Shown here piece by piece: positions 59,887-64,000 of a stretch of 64,000 nt of DNA; the first letter of the stretch is position 1; every line of letters starts with the position of its first letter. The DNA is taken from NCBI RefSeq assembly GCF_000737335.2, contig NZ_JMCC02000009.1, forward strand, positions 1 through 64,000, written 5' to 3'. Source of the stretch: Enhygromyxa salina. Its GTDB lineage: Bacteria > Myxococcota_A > Polyangia > Nannocystales > Nannocystaceae. A model generated the notes under the pieces. That model searched no databases, had not been told where the DNA came from, and saw nothing but the letters and a program-made list of their open reading frames with translations. The position numbers and the translations under genes are program-made.

Positions 59887-61268
59887 GCGGCGTGGATCTG
59901 AGCGCGATCTGCATGATCGCGGTGCCGCTCGCGCCCTTGCTCGCGTTCGCGTTCGTGGCGATCGCCGAGCTGAGCCGGACCAAGCCGCTCAGCGAGCGGG
60001 TCGTGTCCGGCGTGGTGATGTCGGCGAGCGTGGTCGCGCTGGCCGGCTGCGTGTGGCTGGCGGGATCGCTGTGGCGATCACCCGCGGCCGAGTTGGTGGT
60101 GGATCGCGGGCCCTGGTTCGAGATCGGTCACTATCGCTTCGCCGCGCGCCTGACGATCGACAGCCTGAGCGCGCTGATGCTGCTGCTGGCGTCGACCCTG
60201 ACCTTGGTCGGGGTGCGCTTCTCGGTCTCGTACATGCACCAAGATCCCGGCTTTCGCCGGTTCTTTGGGCTGCTCGCGCTGTTCGAGGCCGGGCTGTTGC
60301 TGCTGCTCGAGGCTGGCACGATCGATCTGTTGTTCATGGGGTGGGAGCTCGTCGGGTTGACCTCGACCTTCTTGATTGCGTTCTTCCACGGCCGCGAAGC
60401 GCCGGTCGCTGCGGGGTTGCGGGCGTTCGTGACCTATCGCTGCTGCGACGTTGGCCTGCTCGCAGGCGCCGTGCTCTTGCATCACCACGCCCACGCCTCG
60501 GACTTTGACACCGCGTTTGGGGCCGGGCACTGGCCGGTTGGGACCGCGCAGCTCGAGCCGCACGCGGCCACGTTGATCGCGCTGCTGTTCTTGCTCGCCG
60601 CGATGGGCAAGGCCGGCGCGTTCCCGGTTGGCGGGTGGCTGCCGCGGGCGATGGAGGGGCCAACGCCGTCGAGCGGGTTGTTCTACGGCGGGCTCTCGGT
60701 CGCGGCGGGGGCGTACCTGCTGCTTCGGGTCGCGCCGCTGTTCGCCGAGTCCATGCTCGCGCGGGTGCTGCTGGGCCTGGTCGGGCTTGCGACGATCGTG
60801 CACGCCACGATCGTCAGCCGGGTCCAGACCGACGCGAAGACCCAGCTCACCTACGCGTCGGCGACCCAGATCGGCATCGTGTTCGTGTGGATCGCCCTGG
60901 ATCTGCGCTGGCTGGCGCTCATCCACTTGCTTGGCCACATCAGCCTGCGGACCTTTCAGCTGCTGCGAGCCCCGGCGGTGCTCGATGATCGGCATCGGCG
61001 CGACGCGGCGCTCGGCGGGCAGCGGCTGCACACGGGTCAGCACATCGAGCGGATCGTCCCCGAGCAGGAGCGGCTGCGGCTGTACGCCCTGGCTCGCGCG
61101 CGCTTCGAGGTCGACTCGCTGCTCGACGTGCTGGTGGTTTGGCCGTTGCTCTCGCTCGCGGACGGGGCTGCCCGGCTCGAGCGTGGTGTGACGGAGCTGT
61201 TGGTTCGCCCGCGGCCTGGCCACGGGTCGCTGTCTGGCTCGCAACTCGACGACGAGGATCTGGCATGA
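59883..61268 (+). CDS. dabB: DabB-like ion-translocating membrane subunit (NuoL-like)
   Basis: This 461-residue polytopic protein has the proton-translocating NADH-quinone oxidoreductase/Mrp antiporter fold. Motifs: LTIDSLSALMLLLASTLTLVGVRFSVSYM, DLLFMGWELVGLTSTFLIAFF with the family Glu, and LFLLAAMGKAGAFPVGGWLPRAMEGPTPSSGL with the channel Lys and GPTP loop. It is shorter than NuoL and ends with a hydrophilic tail (DDRHRRDAALGG to SGSQLDDEDLA). It couples the ion gradient to DabA. It overlaps both neighbours by ATGA, so the three genes are one translational unit. Confidence 0.9.
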   Translation: MSGVDLSAICMIAVPLAPLLAFAFVAIAELSRTKPLSERVVSGVVMSASVVALAGCVWLAGSLWRSPAAELVVDRGPWFEIGHYRFAARLTIDSLSALMLLLASTLTLVGVRFSVSYMHQDPGFRRFFGLLALFEAGLLLLLEAGTIDLLFMGWELVGLTSTFLIAFFHGREAPVAAGLRAFVTYRCCDVGLLAGAVLLHHHAHASDFDTAFGAGHWPVGTAQLEPHAATLIALLFLLAAMGKAGAFPVGGWLPRAMEGPTPSSGLFYGGLSVAAGAYLLLRVAPLFAESMLARVLLGLVGLATIVHATIVSRVQTDAKTQLTYASATQIGIVFVWIALDLRWLALIHLLGHISLRTFQLLRAPAVLDDRHRRDAALGGQRLHTGQHIERIVPEQERLRLYALARARFEVDSLLDVLVVWPLLSLADGAARLERGVTELLVRPRPGHGSLSGSQLDDEDLA

Positions 61269-62698
61269 ACGACTCGTTTCCATGGCTGTCGATCATCATC
61301 GGGCTGCCGCTAATTGGCGCGGCGTGGGTCAGCCGCTCGCACGGTCCGTTGCGCGCGCGGCAGATCGGCGGCGCGATCTCGGGGGTGGTGTTGGTTGCCC
61401 TCGCGCTGGCGCTGGTCGAGGTTGTCGGACGCGGGGGCGGTGCGCGGATCGAAGATCCCAGCTTCGCGCTGGGGTGGTTCGGTGACCGCCCGCTGCTGGG
61501 CTTGGACGCGCTGAGCGCGGTGCTGGCTGTGACCAACGCCCTCACGGCGTTCGCGGTGATCGTGGGGGCCCCGCGATCTCGCGACGAGCGCTCGCGCATT
61601 GTCACGCTGTTGCTGACCGAGGCGCTGATCCTGCTGATGCTGGCGAGCCTGGATCTGGTGCTGCTGGCGATCGCGTTCGTGGGTCTGATGGTCCCGGCCA
61701 GGTCGGTGCTGCCGCATCACGAAGCGCCCGACACCACCCGGCTGCATCGCTTCGTGTTGTTCGCGGGCGCGGTGCCGCTGGCCGCCGCGGTCGGGCTGAT
61801 GTTGGTGGGCGACACGCAGACGCTTGGCTCCGATGTGCTCGATCTGCGCGTGATCTCGACGGTGCAGCACCACAGCGTGGACGCGGTGCTGGGGTTGCTG
61901 TTGGTGACGGTGTTCTTCCGCATGGCGCTGCTGCCCCTGCACTCGTGGCTACCGGCGATGACCCAGCATGGCGCGCTGGGATCGACGGTGCTGTTGGTCG
62001 CCTCGCAGTCGGGCGCGTACCTGTTCGTGCGCGTGGCCTTCGTGTTCTTCCCTGGTGACGCTGGCGGCCTGACCGCGTGGTTGACGGTGGGCGGGTTGGC
62101 ATCGGCGGTGTACGCGGGCGTGCTCGGGCTGATCCAAGACGACCTGCGTCGGCTGATCGGGTGGCTGAGCGTCAGCCAGTCGGGCCTGATGATCGTGGGC
62201 CTGTGCTCGCTCGAGGCCGAAGGCGTGGCCGGAGCGGTGGTCTACTGGGTTTGCTACGGAACCGCGGTGACCGGCCTGGCGCTGACGATCTGGGCCGTGC
62301 AGGCGCGGACCGGGACCACCAAGATCTCCAAGCTCGGCGGCCTCGTCGAGTCCTGTCCGCGCCTCACGGTGGCGTTCGCGGCCTTCGCCGTCGCCAGCGT
62401 TGGGTTTCCGGGCTCGCTCGGGTTCGTCGCCGAAGACCTCATGGTCCACGGCGTGCTCGAGCGCTACCCCCTGCTTGGGATCTCGATGATCGCCGCGACG
62501 GCCCTCAACGGCATCGCGCTGATCCGTGCGCTGTTTCGCGTGTTCCTGGGGCCGGTCGTGATCACCGCCCCCGCCGACCTTCGCGCCCGAGAGCTGTGGG
62601 TGCTGGCCGGCTTGGCCGTCGTCGTGTTCGGGCTTGGCGTGTGGCCGAGCGCCGCGATCGACGTCGTCGGGCTCGCCCGACTCTGCATCCATGGCTGA
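61265..62698 (+). CDS. Second NuoL/NuoM-like subunit of the Dab operon
   Basis: ATG 61265 overlaps the previous stop (ATGA), giving 477 residues. It is another polytopic Mrp/NuoM-type protein: LLGLDALSAVLAVTNALTAF, LVTVFFRMALLPLHSWLPAM with the Arg/Pro-His-Trp-Leu-Pro region, and GLIQDDLRRLIGWLSVSQSGLM. The canonical Lys of the LLAxxGKAG motif in the first subunit is replaced by FFRMALLPLHSWLP, a divergence from its neighbour. Typical Dab operons have one such gene; here two different ones follow one another, so the pump may have a heterodimeric membrane part. It is the last gene of the operon. Confidence 0.88.
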   Translation: MNDSFPWLSIIIGLPLIGAAWVSRSHGPLRARQIGGAISGVVLVALALALVEVVGRGGGARIEDPSFALGWFGDRPLLGLDALSAVLAVTNALTAFAVIVGAPRSRDERSRIVTLLLTEALILLMLASLDLVLLAIAFVGLMVPARSVLPHHEAPDTTRLHRFVLFAGAVPLAAAVGLMLVGDTQTLGSDVLDLRVISTVQHHSVDAVLGLLLVTVFFRMALLPLHSWLPAMTQHGALGSTVLLVASQSGAYLFVRVAFVFFPGDAGGLTAWLTVGGLASAVYAGVLGLIQDDLRRLIGWLSVSQSGLMIVGLCSLEAEGVAGAVVYWVCYGTAVTGLALTIWAVQARTGTTKISKLGGLVESCPRLTVAFAAFAVASVGFPGSLGFVAEDLMVHGVLERYPLLGISMIAATALNGIALIRALFRVFLGPVVITAPADLRARELWVLAGLAVVVFGLGVWPSAAIDVVGLARLCIHG

Positions 62699-62706
62699 CC
62701 TGTCTC

Positions 62707-62943
62707 TCAGCTGAGTCCTGTACGCAACAGGCTCGATATCTCGGAGATCGCGGCTCGGCCAACATCGACAACGGCGCGCGCACGCGGTTGGCGAACTCGT
62801 ACCATGGCCTGTTTTTGCTCGGTATCATTGATCTGTCCGGCACTCGCGTCGTAGACCACACGGTGATGATCAAATTCGAGGAACTGCGGCGAGACATCGA
62901 TGGGCACGGACACACACTGAAGATCGTTGACCTCGATGGGCAC
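62707..62943 (-). CDS. Small hypothetical protein
   Basis: A GTG at 62943 starts a 78-residue protein: VPIEVNDLQCVSVPIDVS, then FLEFDHHRVVYDASAG and a tail RAAISEISSLLRTGLS. Third-position GC and the non-repetitive composition support coding; the in-frame extension upstream to 63291 is antisense to the porin repeat and unlikely. No family is recognised. It is convergent with the Dab operon and divergent from the porin gene. It accounts for most of the 316-base gap between them. Confidence 0.5.
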   Translation of the reverse strand: MPIEVNDLQCVSVPIDVSPQFLEFDHHRVVYDASAGQINDTEQKQAMVRVRQPRARAVVDVGRAAISEISSLLRTGLS

Positions 62944-63014
62944 CGCCGACGCTCGAACCACCCGCAGGCGTCCGCGCGCAAGGCTGCGGCAAACCTGGGG
63001 AGTCAGGCGCCTTG

Positions 63015-64000
63015 ATGCTGCCGGTCTGGACACTGGCGCTGGCTGGCTTGCTCGGCTTCGCGCCACCTTCGGATACACCTGCGCCGATCGACCCGGTCCC
63101 CCACGATGGGTCGGCGGCGGTCGGACCCGGCGAGCCGGCCCAGCCGGCGGTCGCGGCTCAACCTGCTCAACCGGCCCCGCCTGCCCAACCGGCCCAACCG
63201 GCCCAACCGGCCCAGCCGGTTCAACCAGCCCAGCCGGTTCAACCAGCCCAGCCAGGGGTTGCAGGGGCGCCAGCTCAGCCCGCCGCAGCACCCAAGCAGC
63301 CCGCGGACGCCGTGCCGGAGTCGGGGAGTCGGCTGAGCGTCGAGTACAAGCCCAACACGGGCGTCCACATCACCAGCGCTGACGGTCGCTTCGCGATGGC
63401 CACCTGGCTGCGCATGCAGCTTCGTGACACGCTGACCCACACGCCAAGCGCCACGCCGGAATTGACCAACGGCATGGAGTTCAGGCGGGCCTCGCTGTTC
63501 TTCGCGGGCAACGTGTTTGGCCCCAACAACAAGTACTTCTTGCAGCTGGTGTTCGATCCGCGCGGGCTCGGCATGCAAAATGGCCAAGTCACGCAGTCGC
63601 CCTTGTTCGACTTTTTCTTCACGTTTGACTATCTGCGGGACCTGTCGGTGCGGGTTGGGCAATACAAGCCCCAATATAGTCGGCAGTTCATCGCGGCGTG
63701 GGCTGATCTGCAATTCGTGGATCGCTCGACCGTGCAGTCGGAGTTCTTGCTCGAACGCGACCTTGGCTTTGATCTGTTCTCGAACGATCTTGGCGGTCTG
63801 GATCTGTTTCGCTACTCGCTGGGCCTCTACATGGGGCAGGGGCGCAACAACCTGGCGATCAACGACATGCGCATGGACTACGTCGCGCGGCTCGAGGTGC
63901 TCCCGTTTGGCGGATTTGACGAATACGTAGAGGCCGACCTCGACCGCAGGCGCAAGCCAAAGCTGGCGCTGGGGGTGGCGTACTCGTTTAGTGATCACGC
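63015..64000 (+). CDS. Phosphate-selective porin O/P-like protein, partial
   Basis: ATG 63015 starts a signal peptide (MLPVWTLALAGLLGFAPP). A 60-residue Ala-Gln-Pro repeat follows (AQPAQPAQP type), an unusual periplasmic linker. From about residue 115 the sequence matches the OprP/OprO family: GFxIxSADGRF-like VHITSADGRFAMATWLRMQ, FRRASLFFAGNVFGPNNKYFLQLVFD, LRDLSVRVGQYKPQYSRQF and FVDRSTVQSEFLLERDLGFD. It forms a 16-strand outer-membrane channel for anions or solutes. The gene runs off the right edge of the window after about 328 codons. Confidence 0.9.
   Translation, partial: MLPVWTLALAGLLGFAPPSDTPAPIDPVPHDGSAAVGPGEPAQPAVAAQPAQPAPPAQPAQPAQPAQPVQPAQPVQPAQPGVAGAPAQPAAAPKQPADAVPESGSRLSVEYKPNTGVHITSADGRFAMATWLRMQLRDTLTHTPSATPELTNGMEFRRASLFFAGNVFGPNNKYFLQLVFDPRGLGMQNGQVTQSPLFDFFFTFDYLRDLSVRVGQYKPQYSRQFIAAWADLQFVDRSTVQSEFLLERDLGFDLFSNDLGGLDLFRYSLGLYMGQGRNNLAINDMRMDYVARLEVLPFGGFDEYVEADLDRRRKPKLALGVAYSFSDH

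Overview
The window looks like chromosomal DNA from a high-GC deltaproteobacterium-like predator of the Myxococcota, most probably the Nannocystales (Nannocystis, Plesiocystis, Enhygromyxa group). The signs are Ser/Thr protein kinases with PEGA, cyclic-nucleotide-binding or TPR tails, many lipoproteins with Gly-Asp-rich spacers behind the lipobox, DUF4215-type cysteine repeats, RCC1-like and FG-GAP surface proteins, SUMF1-fold lipoproteins and a MYXO-CTERM-like tail. This assignment is inference from gene content; no rRNA or tRNA gene was recognised.

Layout. 1-0.57 kb: short tandem repeats and a 25-bp perfect inverted repeat, no convincing gene. 0.57-14.4 kb: envelope lipoproteins (Sel1, SUMF1-like twice, FG-GAP), a YebC-family protein, a Ser/Thr kinase coupled to a PEGA membrane protein, and an M3 zinc peptidase. 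14.5-18 kb: one 1189-residue protein joining HIT, phospholipase-D-like nuclease, superfamily-2 helicase and S24/LexA-like peptidase modules. 18-25.5 kb: three glycosyltransferases, a methyltransferase, a second kinase carrying a cyclic-nucleotide-binding domain, and small unknowns. 25.8-34.6 kb: an RND efflux adaptor/permease pair closed by a strong hairpin, a decayed kinase-TPR gene, a sodium/solute symporter, and an FHA protein.

34.7-50.2 kb is the accessory part. It has visibly lower GC stretches, a chimeric duplicated remnant of a gene pair that is intact 4.5 kb away, a frameshifted secreted metalloprotease, and a minus-strand operon of DUF2169, ketosynthase-like protein, PAAR-like (DUF4150) putative toxin and two tandem immunity-like genes. 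The two tandem genes share a near-identical 3' block. It also holds an XRE-ImmA/IrrE pair, a DUF4238 gene, and two 3' ends of IS91-like transposons, one of which truncates an RCC1 lipoprotein gene.

50.3-55.9 kb: two large BadF/BadG/HgdC-type activase and dehydratase-like proteins. A perfect GTGA-N6-TCAC palindrome lies upstream. 56.7-62.7 kb: a translationally coupled operon of a DabA-like inorganic carbon transporter subunit with two different NuoL/NuoM-like partners. The window ends inside a porin gene.

The best candidates for an under-described system are the HIT-PLD-helicase-S24 fusion, the toxin operon with its duplicated, partly homogenised immunity-like genes, and the Dab operon with two ion-channel-like subunits.
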